A stretch of 64,000 nt of DNA from contig OX419762.1 of NCBI GenBank assembly GCA_948567375.1, positions 59,848,841 to 59,912,840 of the forward strand. Direction: 5' to 3'. The position numbers and the translations under genes were made by a program. How positions within the stretch are numbered: position 1 is the first letter of the stretch; each line of letters begins with the position of its first letter. Below the pieces are notes generated by a model, which searched no databases, was not told the DNA's origin, and saw only the letters and a list, made by a program, of their open reading frames with translations. This DNA comes from Lunularia cruciata (taxonomy: Eukaryota; Streptophyta; Marchantiopsida; Lunulariales; Lunulariaceae). This document shows positions 33,601 through 43,005 of the stretch, one piece after another.

Positions 33601-36600
33601 TCGCCCAATTACTTCTGCACTGCGTGGGATAATGATGGAGTCGTTAGTGCTTTCGTGCAGGGTTTCTATGACAGTCTGACTGCTTTCTTCTAGTGTTTAG
33701 TGATTCAGGATTCATATGCTCGTAGAGAATGCTGTGACATATACTATCGACCCCTGTCAGACTTCGCTCTAGCACAGCCATCATCCACTAACTTTATGCT
33801 TTCTTACTTGGTCAATACTTCCTTGGCACTTATGAGCTTTCGAACAGAGACTCGGTTCAGGGGTACTGACATTCGCTCAGCTACTTTGTCACTGATGAAG
33901 TCGAATGTGCTTCAAGAAAGCTCACTATGGCTGCGCTGCTTCCACTGGCTGTTTCAGTTTGAGTCGCTTCAGGACTCATGTGTCCATAGCACATGTAGTG
34001 ATATACTCTGATGATAACTTGTGTTCCATTTCTTTGAAGTAAATGGTCTATTCTCTGGCATTCTGACTTCTAACGTATCAAACATCCTAGCACTTAGCTT
34101 TCCTAGTCTCACCAGAGCAGACATTCCTAATTGCACACAGAAAGACTCAACTTTCTCCTAGCTTTCAAAGATAGTACAGCCAATTCACTCACTCAGCACA
34201 AATAGCCTCCAATACTGAGGTATCACAGAACACTCCTAAGATGATGTTAGGCAACTCAAGACTTCACGAAATGCAGATTGAATGCTAGAAATCAACTCCA
34301 AGTATGAATCTAGTTTCTCATACCAGGCTCTAGGAGCTTGATTAAGCCTTCTTAAAGCCATATAAAGCCTTCTTAAGCAAGCATACTTTTCCTTTGCCTT
34401 CAGTATATCCATCTGGAACATCCATGTAAATAGTCTCTCTCAAATCTCCATTGAGAAAGGTTGTTTTCACATCCAACTTCCACTTCCCAATCTTTCTCTG
34501 CTGCAAGAGCTAGAAGCATGCGAATAGATCCATACCTGGCAATTGGTGCAAAAGTTTCTGAAAAATCTATTGATGCTTTCTGATTGAAGCCCTTTGCAAC
34601 AAGTCTTGCCTCGTACTTCAGGATCTCATTCTCAGCTCCACTTTTGACCCTGAAAACCCATTTGCAGCCAATTGCTTTCCTACCTGGTGGTAAATCAGCT
34701 AGTACCCATGTACTATTAGTCTGAAGAGACTTCTTCTTTTCTGCTATAGCCAACTCCCACTGACTCGAATCTGGTCTGAGCATAGCTTGCTGAAAGTGTC
34801 TGGATCACAATCTTCATGACAGATGTAAGATTCATCTAACATCTCTTCTGATAGAAAACCAAGTCTGTTAATAGGTTTTCTATCTCTCTGTGATCTTCTT
34901 GGCTCTGTGCCCAGAAGATTCATGCCATCTCTTGACATCTCTGGAGTCTCACTCAGAGATTCAGCATCTGCAGTCTGCTTGTGGGAGTCATCTTCTGTAG
35001 TATCAGAATCAGAAACCACTGTCTGTTTAGGCCTTCTTTTGTACACCTTCAGACTCTCCTTTGGTGAACCATCAGCTTCAGGTAGAGATTGTTCTTCTGA
35101 TGATTGATCTGAAAAACTGACTCTGCAACTTGGGAAGATAGATTGATCAGGCTGATCAAACTGATCAGCTTGCTTCTGCAACTCACCACTGTTCTCACTC
35201 CAAGTCCTCAATTCGTCAAAAAGTACATCTCTACTTCTGATGATCTGTCCAGACTTAGGATTGTACAGAAGATATTCTTTCAGACCCTCTTCATATCCTA
35301 CAAAAAGCATTCTCTCAGCCTTCTTTGTGAACTTCCTCCTCTGCTCCTTGGGAATATGAACATAGGCAGGACATCCAAAAACTTTCAAAGCTGAAAGATT
35401 AGGTGTCTTACCACTCCAGCATTCTTCAGTAGTTCTTCCTTGCAATGCTGTGGTACCACTGATATTTCTATGAAAATTGCAGTGCTAATTGCAGCACCCC
35501 AAAACTTTGTCTCCAACTTGGCATGTTGGAGCATTGCCAATACTTTATCCACCAATGTCCTATTCAACCTTTCTGCAACTCTATTCTGTGCAGGACTGTC
35601 TCTGGCAGTACAGTCAAAGAGAATTCCTTTCTCTGACAGCAAGAGAGGAATTTTTCATTCCTGTACTCTCTGCCTCCATCTGTTCTCAATCGCTTGACTT
35701 TCCTCCCAATCTGCAACTCAGCCATGGCTACAAACTTCTGGAATTTTTGCAGCACTTAATCCTTGCTTTTCATGAGATAGATAAAGCTCTTTCTACTGTA
35801 ATCATCCACACATGAAATATAGTAGACAACTCCACTCAATGACTTCTCAGTCATGTATCCCCATACATCAGGATGTATGACATCTAGAAGACCAGAAGCT
35901 CTAGATGAAGATTTCTTGGGGATAGGAGCTTTGTGTGCCTTACCTTCTGCACACCCAATGCAGAATTCGAGTTTTCCTTTGGATCTAGTTTCAACCCCTC
36001 CACTACCTTCTCTAAAACAGATAGGTTTTTCTCTGACAACTGCCCTAACCTCAAATGCCAGAGATGGATATCATTTCTGTTTCTGCTACCAATGCAGAAT
36101 CAGAATAATCAGCTTCCATCAACTTGAACAGCTTCCCTTTGGCAGTACCATACCCAAGGACTAGCTCTCCTTTCTTCAAAGTGCATTGATTCCTGTTGCT
36201 CTCAAACAGAACATCCACTCCATGCTCCATGAGGCAATGTACTGATATCAAGTTCTTGGTGTAATCTGGAACATAGAGCACATTTTCCAAATAGCTCTTA
36301 CAAGAACTTGCATTAGATGTTCCCATGAAAGCAATAGGAACTTTCCCAGTTCCTAACACTGGATTCAGCATCCCAGGTCCACAACGAACACTCTTGTGAA
36401 TCTTCAGAGGTTGAAGAGTTGAGAACAGCTCCTTCTGGTAACAGATATGAGAGGTGCTCCACAATCCAAGACCATCCGGAACCGTTGTGGACAACTGCGA
36501 TTCTGTCAACATTCCACAATCTAGCTCTTCTGCTGAGTACCCCTCCTCATCGCTTTCTATCTCATGGCACTCCTCTGTGTTGTAAGCTGAACTCCCAGAT

Positions 36601-39600
36601 TTTTGACTTTTACTGGTTGAGATCTCTTGCTTGCTTTCTTCAGCTCTCGTTCTCTTCTTTCTCCTCTCTTGGGACATATAGGTACAAGATGACCTTTCTC
36701 ATGACAGAAATAACATCATCAACACTACTAACTCCTTTCCTAGATTTACTCACTCTTCTATCTGGCACTCTTCTTGACCAAGAAGAAGCACTGAACAGAG
36801 CAGCATCTCCCAACTCATTTAACTTCAACTCTTTGTCCTCTCTGTCTCTATTAAACACCTGCAATTTGTTTATCACATAATCCCTTGTGACAACTTCAAC
36901 AGGTAAAAATTTCAGAGCTACTAGGATTGGGTGATAGCTGCAAGGAAGACTCTCTAAGAGATGGTTGACCTCATACTTCTCTATAAGTACAACCCCATCA
37001 TACTCTTGAAAATTTTCTGCAATCTTGACATATGCAAGGTGAAATCATCACCATCTTGCAACTTCAAGTTCCACATTACAGACCAGACTCGATTGGAACT
37101 CTCCAACTTCTCAACAGAGTAATAAGTTTTGAGTTTTTGCCAAATCTCCCAACTCCAAACATAATTGTCTACTAGGTCTCTGATCGGCTCTTGCATAGCC
37201 TTTAGGAGAAACCTCCAAGTAGTAGAGTGCTTGACTCTCTCCTCCTTGTTGGACTCTAGCTCATCTATATCATGAGCTTCTAATGCCCAGTCTAAACAGT
37301 CATAATTGTCCAAGTACATTTCACATCCAAAGCCCAGGATTTGTAATTAGTGTTTCCCTGTTTCTCTATCTCTCTGAGTTGTCCTATCAACCCCAATGGT
37401 GACTGTGGGCCCATAACCTGATAATAACTTTTGTTCATGCTCTTTGAAGTAGAAAGTCTATCAGTCTTTCTAATCATTGATGTATCAAACATCACTAACA
37501 CACTGCAATACTAGACCTCTCTCTTTGTATCAGAGTTCAAAGGCAACAAACAAGTTCACTCACATAACATTACTAACACTCAACTCAAAAACAGAATAGA
37601 ACACACCTGAGGTGATGTAAAGCAACTCAAGTCTCCACGAAATGCTAAGTGTTGGTGCAGGGAATCCCTCTTGTAGAACAACTGAACTAAACTAGTGCAG
37701 AAAACACTCATATATACACATAAGCAAACCTTATGAAGTTGTTTTGCACAACTCTAATTAAGGCTATGCTCCATTTTACCCTAAATAGATATTTAGTAGA
37801 GCTCTAGAGGAAACAAATAAACAAACCTAGAAACTAGAGAAGTCACTAAACTAAAAATTAACTAAAACTAACATAGTTAATCTCATGTCTCAATAAATAG
37901 CATGTGATTTTGTATATTTATAGTACAAGGAGTCGTTTACCCTGATAAGAACCATGCTTCCTACTCTTTGAAGTGGAAGGTTTATCACTCCCTCTTATCT
38001 CTGATGTATCAGACATCACTACTGCAATACTAGACCTCTCTCGTTGTATCACAGCTCACAAGCATCAAGTAGGTTCTTTCACGCAGCACTAGTAGCCTCT
38101 AATACAGAGATATCAAAAGACAATCCTGAGATGATGTTAGGCAACTCAGGACTTCACGAAATGCAAGGAAGAGGTGTTGGGAATCACCCTTGTTGAAGAA
38201 CTAATTGAAACAGGAACAGAAAGCACTCCTATATACATTTCAGGAAACTCTAGGGGTTGCTTTGTTTAACCCTAATTAGGGCTGCGCCCCTCTTTACCCT
38301 AAGTAGAAGATATTTAGTATGGCTTCTAGAGGATTCTAACAAAACCTTAAAAACAGGGGAAGTCTCTAAACTAGAGATTAACTTAACTCAACTAACATAC
38401 CCTAATCTGCTTGGCTGATCACCTAATTACAAAAAATCCAAGGCTCTCCTGCTTCTGAACCTCTTCTTTACATCCCTCTCTCTTCTTTCATTTTTCATTT
38501 AGTTTCTGTCTCATTTTCCTTTCTTGGCTTCCGATGTGTGTTTTCTATTGCCTGTATAGATTTCATCTAATTTCTTTGCTTTTGCTTTACTAATGTTGGT
38601 TAGTCTTCCGGTCTTCACCAGGTATGTCTGATGTGTGTTTTCTACTGCCTGTATCGATTTCATCTAATTTCTTTGCTTCTGCTTTACTAATCATGGTCAG
38701 TTTTCAGGTCTTTACCAGGTATGTCTTGTTCTCTTTCAGATTTCTTCTGCTCATCTGAGATAGCATGCCTAATTTCGCTTTCAGCAGTCTTTTCTCAGTT
38801 CTTCTCTCAACATGGTTACTGACTTTGAGCGACACCTTACAAAGCATCTGAGTTTGCCTTGGCACTCATGAGCTTTCATACAGAAACTCGGTTCGAGGAG
38901 TACTGACATTTGCTCCGCTACTTCGGCACTTCCTTTGGCACTGATAAAGTTGTATGTGCTTTCAGGGAGGTTTACTATGGCAGCCTTCTGCTGGCTGTTT
39001 CAGCATTTCAAGACTCATGCATTCATAGTGCACACAGTGATATACTCTATCCAGTTCCCTAACGCGATACTCTACTTTACTTTCCCGGGGAAGTAAACCA
39101 GAGTGGAAATCGTTGAAAGAACAATTTCCACTCTACTTTTTCATACCCAAAATCCAGGGTTTGTTTTAATCAATTTGTTTTCAATTCATTCAGTTTGTTT
39201 TAGATTGTTTCACATTCGCTTATTTCGAGATTTCTTGACATGAGTTGGCTCTTCATTTTCTCAGTACACATTGGTTCACAGATTCTCACATGTAATTACA
39301 TATGTTCGTTGCTTGACAATACATGCTTATGATGAATTAGATTTCATTCCTATCCCATATTTGTTAGTCAGTTCTGTTTTCATTTTATTGCCATTTCATC
39401 TACATTTCATTTGCATTTAATGAGTTCTGGATCCCCCTTTGAAGAACAGCTTCTGTCCTCATATCTCCAAGCATGTTTACATGATGGGCACTCATGAGTG
39501 TTTGAGCAGAAACTCGGCAAGAGGGGTACTGACATGTGCTCAGCTACTTCAGCACGCGTGAGGCACTGATGAAGTTGCATGTGCTTTTGTGGAAGTTCCT

Positions 39601-42116
39601 ATGGCCACCTTCCACTTCCTTCAGTTGTTTAGCATTTTAGAACTCAAGCATCCATAGCGTTTGCTGCAAAATACTCTATCCAGTCCTTCTGCTTCCCTCA
39701 GCTGTTTTCGTTTCTCAGGACTCAAGGCATCCATAGCGCTTGCTATGATATACTATATCCAGTCCTTTGACGCCTTGCTCGTCTTTCCTCGTTCTCAGAA
39801 CAACTTCATACTTCCGGTGCTCTGACTCTTACACTTTCCACGATTTTCGTCTCCTGACTCTCAGATCTTCCTTGACTTGCAATTTCCAGACTTCTACTTA
39901 TCTCTCGATTCCTATTTATCTCAATCTTTTTAATTTGGCTCGTTTGATTGCCATTTCTTCCTGTTGTATTTATTTCTCTACTCAGGTGGGTGTTCTGTTT
40001 CCGCTTCTTAGATACAAGCATCTCAAATATGCGTGTTGCTATTAAATTGTTCTCTAGTGACATTTACTTCGCCTTTCATTCGATGTTTCTTGTTCAGGTG
40101 TCCTGTTTCTGTTTATTGGATACATGCAACCAGGATGTAGGTGTTGCTATTTCATTGCTTACAATTTACAATTGCTCATGCTTTAATGCGACCAGATGTT
40201 CTTTATCTTGTTTACATTACATATCGTGCATAGCATTTGCATTCAATGAGTTCTGGATCCCCCGTTCATTGAACGGGGGATCCAGAACTTCTGTCCTCAT
40301 TTGTCTATATCCAATCCTCTGACTTTTCGCTCCATCTCAGCCAAGATACCATCTGTTCCTCTCCCACATCACTCCACCCCACATTTGTTGATCTGTTTTT
40401 CACGTTTCCTATACATGATTTCTGCAAGGTCTTCTGATTTCAGTTCACTCAATCTTTCATGTTTTGCTGGTTGGTCTTCAGTTACAGGTGGTCCTCTAAT
40501 TCGCAACATGCTTTGCTTAGCGCTTATCAATTATATGATGTATATCAGTTCTCTACTGCGATTGATTTGGAAATATTTATATTTTGTTTGTCCTTAGCCT
40601 TACACTTGATTTGTTAGACGTACTTCATCTCCTTTACAGCTTTATCATGTATCTCGATTTGCTCTATATCATGTTTACATTCCATCCTCACTTCATATAC
40701 ATTTATTGAGTTCTGGATCCCCGTTCGATGAACTGCTTCTGCTCTCATGTCCTAAATATCATGTTTACATAATATATGCAAGCCGTTCCTCCAGCGGGTT
40801 CTATCCTCGTATATCCAATATCATGTTTACATTTTATCTACATTTCATATCATGTTTATATTTCATATCATGTTTATATTTCATCTGCATTTAATGGGTT
40901 CTGGATCCCCCTTCGATGAACTGCTTCCGCTCTCATTTCCCAATATCATGTTTACATTTCATCTGCATTTCATATCATGTTTACATTTAATGGGTTCTGG
41001 ATCCCCGAGCTGAAGCCGTTTAGGGAACGGCTTCCGCTCTCATCTCATAATATCCAGTCCTGTCACACTTCGCTCTAGCCCTGCCACCATGCACTAACCC
41101 TATGCTTTCCTACTTGTAATGCTTTCCGTTCGCTTACGAATGTACCTTTCTAGCGGTCGACCGTTTTTCCTCTGCTTTCCGTTTCAGATGCATCCTCCAT
41201 TTCCGCTTGAAAAGGCTCGCATCCTTTACATGATGCATACCACTGCACTGAAGATGTTGCTCATGGAGTGTACCACTTTTCCGTTCTGCTTTCAATTTTT
41301 CCTCTGCTTTCAGTTTCAAATGCATCTTCCATTTCCATTTGAAAAGGCTCGCTTCCTTTACATGATGATGCATACCATTGCACTGCTCATGGAGTGTACC
41401 ACTTTTCTGCTCTGCTTTCTATCGATTTCACTTCTGTTCCGCCCTGCATTTACTTGCCTAGATGACCACCATCTCGGTTTGCATCCGTTCATGCATGCAT
41501 TTCATGGCTTTCCTTATACATGTTCTTGGTTCGTTTCGGGTCGGTCTTGAGTGGATTCTGGATCCTGCCGTTCGGTGAGCAGCTTCTGATCCCATTTCTC
41601 ATCGATTCACCACAACAAACAGAAAATCATAGCTGTTCGCCTAGAAAACTGTGTCATGAACAGCCGTACGGAATTAAGAATTGCAAACTGTTGCTCCTTT
41701 CTAATACTAGTATTGAGAACTGTTGTTTGTTCCAATATGTCGAGGGGTTCGAGCCTTCGTATGGCTCTTTCAATTCATCGTAATGTCGGAGGTGACTTGC
41801 TGGCTCTCACAATGCTCAACCAAAATTATGGTCATTTGTTTCCTGACGTGCGTATATTTCTGGGTTTTCCTGCAGGGCTTCGAGGGGTATAGACTCTTTG
41901 GATGTAGAACACGTAGTGCTCTTCGACTTTCCTCGAGACCCAAGCGAGTATGTTAGGCGAATTGGAAGAACGGCGCGTGGCGCAGGTGGAACAGGAAACG
42001 TTTTTGTTTTCGTAGTTGGCAAGCAAGTCGCGGCAGCCAGGAGAATAATGGACAGAAACGATAAAGGTTACCCAATTCATGATGTACCCGGTGATCGTTA
42101 TTATTACTCTAATTAG
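21061..42116 (+). CDS. RH50: RH50-like plastid DEAD-box RNA helicase, eight exons
   Basis: Exons 21061-21676, 21919-23120, 23300-23494, 30160-30347, 30575-30788, 30883-31014, 31326-31498 and 41876-42116 join in phase into 2,961 nt (986 codons). Residues 1-50 are Ser-rich, like a plastid transit peptide; 90-145 are Gly/Arg-rich, and an acidic stretch follows near 210. Helicase boxes in order: ALSF with upstream [16 protein letters not shown] (622-630), Ia [10 protein letters not shown] at 693-694, Ib TPGR (714-717), II DEVD (738-741), III TAT (770-772), [21 protein letters not shown] (934-941). DEVD, RASRG and the HDVP tail point to RH50. Arabidopsis RH50 helps 23S-4.5S rRNA maturation in plastids; the same role here is inference. 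The N-terminal region is longer than in Arabidopsis. Introns 3 (6.7 kb) and 7 (10.4 kb) are full of retroelements. Confidence 0.93.
21919..23120 (+). CDS. RH50: RH50 exon 2
   Basis: Starts after TTTTGCAG. Encodes the acidic and low-complexity linker, then the segment upstream of box I ending QVDKPSQIQ. Donor GTAATT at 23121, phase 0. Confidence 0.87.
23300..23494 (+). CDS. RH50: RH50 exon 3 with Walker A
   Basis: Starts after GTTTGTCAG with [13 protein letters not shown], contains AEQTGSGKT and ends PTSELAAQ. The donor is the unusual GTTCGT. Exactly 65 codons. Confidence 0.88.
23688..23967 (+). repeat. 5' LTR of Copia-B
   Basis: TGTTAG to CTCACA, 280 bp, with TATATAATCCC at about 23899-23910. 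Its middle differs strongly from the 3' LTR. Confidence 0.92.
23968..23979 (+). promoter_or_regulatory. Primer-binding site of Copia-B
   Basis: TGGTATCAGAGC directly after the LTR, complementary to the 3' end of initiator methionine tRNA, the usual primer in plant Copia elements. Confidence 0.9.
24204..27554 (+). pseudogene. gag-pol: Copia-B gag, protease, integrase and RT start
   Basis: One frame runs through this stretch with two TAG stops (24786 and 26409), both where Gln is expected (CAG to TAG). Gag starts near 24204-24219 and has a capsid domain, short repeats of a Ser/Gln/Asn-rich phrase (SGQNSF), and a zinc knuckle [14 protein letters not shown] near 25140. Protease has [12 protein letters not shown] (usually DSGAS; here DTAAS). 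Integrase has [26 protein letters not shown] starts near 27040 with [11 protein letters not shown] and [10 protein letters not shown]. Near 27470 a frameshift loses the register before [12 protein letters not shown]. Confidence 0.9.
27480..28620 (+). pseudogene. Copia-B RT palm and RNase H
   Basis: After the frameshift, [15 protein letters not shown] leads to a stop at the Phe-rich end and then [11 protein letters not shown] (active-site YVDD near 27650). A second frameshift near 27750 leads to the long open frame 27767-28621, with [57 protein letters not shown] and TADIFTKGL. The RNase H part is undamaged. Confidence 0.9.
28644..28924 (+). repeat. 3' LTR of Copia-B
   Basis: TGTTAGATT to TCTCACA, 281 bp, after a polypurine tract AAGAGGGGG. 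It has about four copies of a 16-17 bp phrase (CATGACTACTGTTCA-like) that the 5' LTR lacks, and TATATAATCC near 28851. Confidence 0.92.
28925..30130 (+). repeat. Intronic repeat family copy in RH50 intron 3
   Basis: Begins inside module A (TTCTGC..CAGTTGTTTAGCG..AAGCGTCCATAGCG) and ends with module B (GAGTTCTGGATC at about 30064). It is the same family as 7190-7760. Its left part is cut off exactly at the Copia-B 3' LTR. Confidence 0.7.
30160..30347 (+). CDS. RH50: RH50 exon 4
   Basis: After CTGAAACAG. Encodes [17 protein letters not shown], the LTGGF motif and [13 protein letters not shown]. Donor GTTGTT at 30348, phase 2. Confidence 0.87.
30575..30788 (+). CDS. RH50: RH50 exon 5 with DEVD box
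   Basis: After GTGGCAG. Encodes [10 protein letters not shown] (box II, Val instead of Ala) and HVTATLP (box III). The donor is again GTTCGT. Confidence 0.87.
30883..31014 (+). CDS. RH50: RH50 exon 6
   Basis: After GATCCCAG. Encodes [16 protein letters not shown] and [11 protein letters not shown] (box IV region). Donor GTGAGA, exactly 44 codons. Confidence 0.87.
31326..31498 (+). CDS. RH50: RH50 exon 7
   Basis: After TATTCTGCAG. Encodes [25 protein letters not shown] and FLVCTD. Donor GTAAGG; the split AG joins G of exon 8 to make the Arg of box V. Confidence 0.88.
32050..33110 (-). repeat. Inverted copy of the intronic repeat family
   Basis: Module B (complement, about 32055-32100) and module A (32620-32800) appear in reverse orientation relative to all other copies seen here, with similarity to 6850-7760 along the length. 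It contains a perfect palindrome with 13-bp arms at 32675-32702. Confidence 0.7.
32675..32702. repeat. Perfect inverted repeat, 13-bp arms, 2-base spacer
   Basis: GTCGCAGGTGCTT, then GA, then its exact reverse complement. In sister copies the left arm is different. Confidence 0.95.
33123..33441 (+). repeat. Tandem duplication of about 159 bp in RH50 intron 7
   Basis: Units 33123-33281 and 33282-33441 both begin ACGTATGTTCACTG-like and contain the same run of CTCGCT- and CACTAC-rich sequence; only a few bases differ, so it is recent. The matching place in the upstream gene copy is not in the window. Confidence 0.9.
33530..34010 (+). repeat. Two module-A copies of the intronic repeat family
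   Basis: Both start GGCACT-ATGAGC, continue through ACAGAAACTCGG or GAGACTCGG and GGGGTACTG, and end in GATATACTCT-like DNA. The first is nearly identical to 4625-4890. Confidence 0.75.
34010..34290 (-). mobile_element. Copia family A fragment: leader and gag start
   Basis: Matches 4100-4390: gag start ([14 protein letters not shown]), the leader GAGACTAGGAAAGC and part of the LTR. It abuts an RT fragment at 34299 with sequence missing between. Confidence 0.8.
34400..35445 (-). pseudogene. Copia-A2 integrase end, linker and RT start
   Basis: 35445-34744 encodes the integrase C-terminal part ([40 protein letters not shown]) and the acidic linker with [16 protein letters not shown] frame change near 34780 leads to 34783-34400 with [28 protein letters not shown] and [14 protein letters not shown] small deletion near 34480 changes the frame before the end. 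Identical in layout to copy 1. Confidence 0.87.
36051..37492 (-). pseudogene. Copia-A2 gag and pre-integrase region
   Basis: Start MFDTSM at 37492, then [33 protein letters not shown] and [14 protein letters not shown] frameshift lies near 37310, another near 36980 and another near 36650. The expected CCHC knuckle is mostly missing (only [14 protein letters not shown] is left). The segment ends with [18 protein letters not shown] of the protease/pre-integrase region. Confidence 0.83.
37940..38397 (-). mobile_element. Copia family A fragment 3: LTR, leader, gag start
   Basis: LTR edge TGTTAG at 38397 with AATCTCTAGTTTAGAGACTTC-like start, leader, and gag start [14 protein letters not shown] near 38015. 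The gag breaks off at about 37940. It lies head-to-tail with copy 2. Confidence 0.8.
38534..38731 (+). repeat. Tandem duplication of about 99 bp
   Basis: Two units sharing GATGTGTGTTTTCTA, TTTCATCTAATTTCTTTGCT and CACCAGGTATGTC-like ends. The matching place in the upstream intron (5550-5600) has one unit. Confidence 0.85.
38855..40310 (+). repeat. Cluster of intronic repeat family copies
   Basis: Module A at 38855-39060, 39485-39690 and partial 39690-39765; module B at 39415-39470 and 40245-40310. So at least two full A-to-B units lie in tandem, each about 0.6-0.8 kb. The B copy at 40250-40288 is a perfect palindrome. Confidence 0.75.
40250..40288. repeat. Perfect inverted repeat, 19-bp arms, 1-base spacer
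   Basis: Left arm GTTCTGGATCCCCCGTTCA, one T, then its exact reverse complement. Other family copies have only a short imperfect stem here. Confidence 0.95.
40690..41620 (+). repeat. Run of module-B hairpin repeats
   Basis: At least five copies of the motif GTTCTGGATCC with GAACGGCTTC-like stems lie at about 40710, 40795, 40895, 40995 and 41555, separated by CATATCATGTTTACATTTCA-like linkers. The upstream gene copy has three (6030, 6110, 6545). 41166-41292 and 41297-41420 are a further tandem duplication that is single at 6290-6410. Confidence 0.8.
41876..42116 (+). CDS. RH50: RH50 exon 8
   Basis: After GGTTTTCCTGCAG. Encodes [18 protein letters not shown], box [10 protein letters not shown] and the conserved [12 protein letters not shown] tail, stop TAG. 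Nearly the same protein as 8023-8263. Confidence 0.93.
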
Positions 42117-43005
42117 ATCTTTTGTATTTTTTTCATAAATGCAATCAAAGTACTGAATCCACCACATTAGAGTCCTTCGCAGCACCATGAATTTGTTTAA
42201 TAGTGAATTGTCTTCCCATTTCCCAGTTCAGAAATATCGACTGCTACAGCATTCCAATCCGATGAAGACATGGAGGGATGCCAGCCAGGCCTACTTCCTT
42301 ACCATGGACCGTAAAACCGTTAGGAAAAATATTCCATAAACTTATGATCAAGCCGGAAGGAGCTGAGAACAATTCATAAACTTGCTTCTTGCCATTTTAC
42401 AAGCGGAAAAGCAAGTTTGCAGCCATACTGGAAGAGACAGAAGCTCCCGGTTAAGACCAACTCCTTTTGCGTGGATGTCTAGTGGATGATGGAGTGCCTT
42501 AAAAGGGTAAAGGCTTAAGAGTCCACTCAGCGGCTGTGAAGATAGGCGGATTCAAATCTACACCTCCTGGCGAAACACAACCGCGGCTAATGTAAGGCTG
42601 GCCACAAAAGGGCAAAAGGAAATACAACCTAATAAGAGATGCTGGACCCACTTCAGACCTGAACAAAAACCCTATCCCAGTCTGAACAAGAGAAGCCCCT
42701 GAATCACATACAGAGTATTATGAGTAGAATCTTCCCACTGAAAGTCGCGGCTCTGAACATTGCCTCGTAGAGAGGTGATTTAAGTACAGCGTGTCCATGT
42801 CGTAGAGTATTGAGTATTCGGACCATACTTCAATACAAAGAGCGGGTTCACTTCTCAAGAGCAATACTGTCTCGGCCACCTGCATCAATGATCCTCAAAC
42901 CCTTGTTGCCAGTGGATCGTTTCTTGAGCGACAAAATAGTCTCTACAATCATGCCGGACAGAGAAAGTAAATGGAGATAACTAATCTTCAGACGTATGTA
43001 GCTAG
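42117..43005. other. Convergent intergenic region of RH50 and UBC27
   Basis: 890 bp between the RH50 stop and the UBC27 stop. The first about 790 bp match 8264-9020. No ORF or RNA gene is convincing. It must hold both 3' UTRs. Confidence 0.65.

Larger units (their letters stand above)
34299..37873 (-). mobile_element. Copia family A copy 2, 3' truncated
   Basis: On the minus strand: LTR edge TGTTAG at 37873, gag start at 37492 ([11 protein letters not shown]), a damaged gag (37319-36640) in which the zinc knuckle is deleted, integrase (35755-35385, several shifts), linker (35445-34744) and RT start (34783-34400). It ends at [10 protein letters not shown] near 34299, just before the RT active site; YVDD and RNase H are missing. 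It is closely related to copy 1 but more decayed. It lies antisense in RH50 intron 7. Confidence 0.9.
31499..41875 (+). other. RH50 intron 7, retroelement-filled
   Basis: 10,377 bp. Contents in order: unique DNA to about 32050, an inverted copy of the local repeat family (32050-33110), a 159-bp tandem duplication (33123-33441), family modules (33530-34010), a block of antisense Copia-A fragments (34010-38397), then clustered modules A and B to 41620. Collinear with 4590-8022 in the upstream gene copy. Confidence 0.85.

Noticed and set aside
37500..37560. TTTGTATCAGAGTTC near the Copia-A2 leader as a primer-binding site
   Set aside because: It resembles the initiator-Met site but on the strand opposite to the element, and it is not kept in the other copies.
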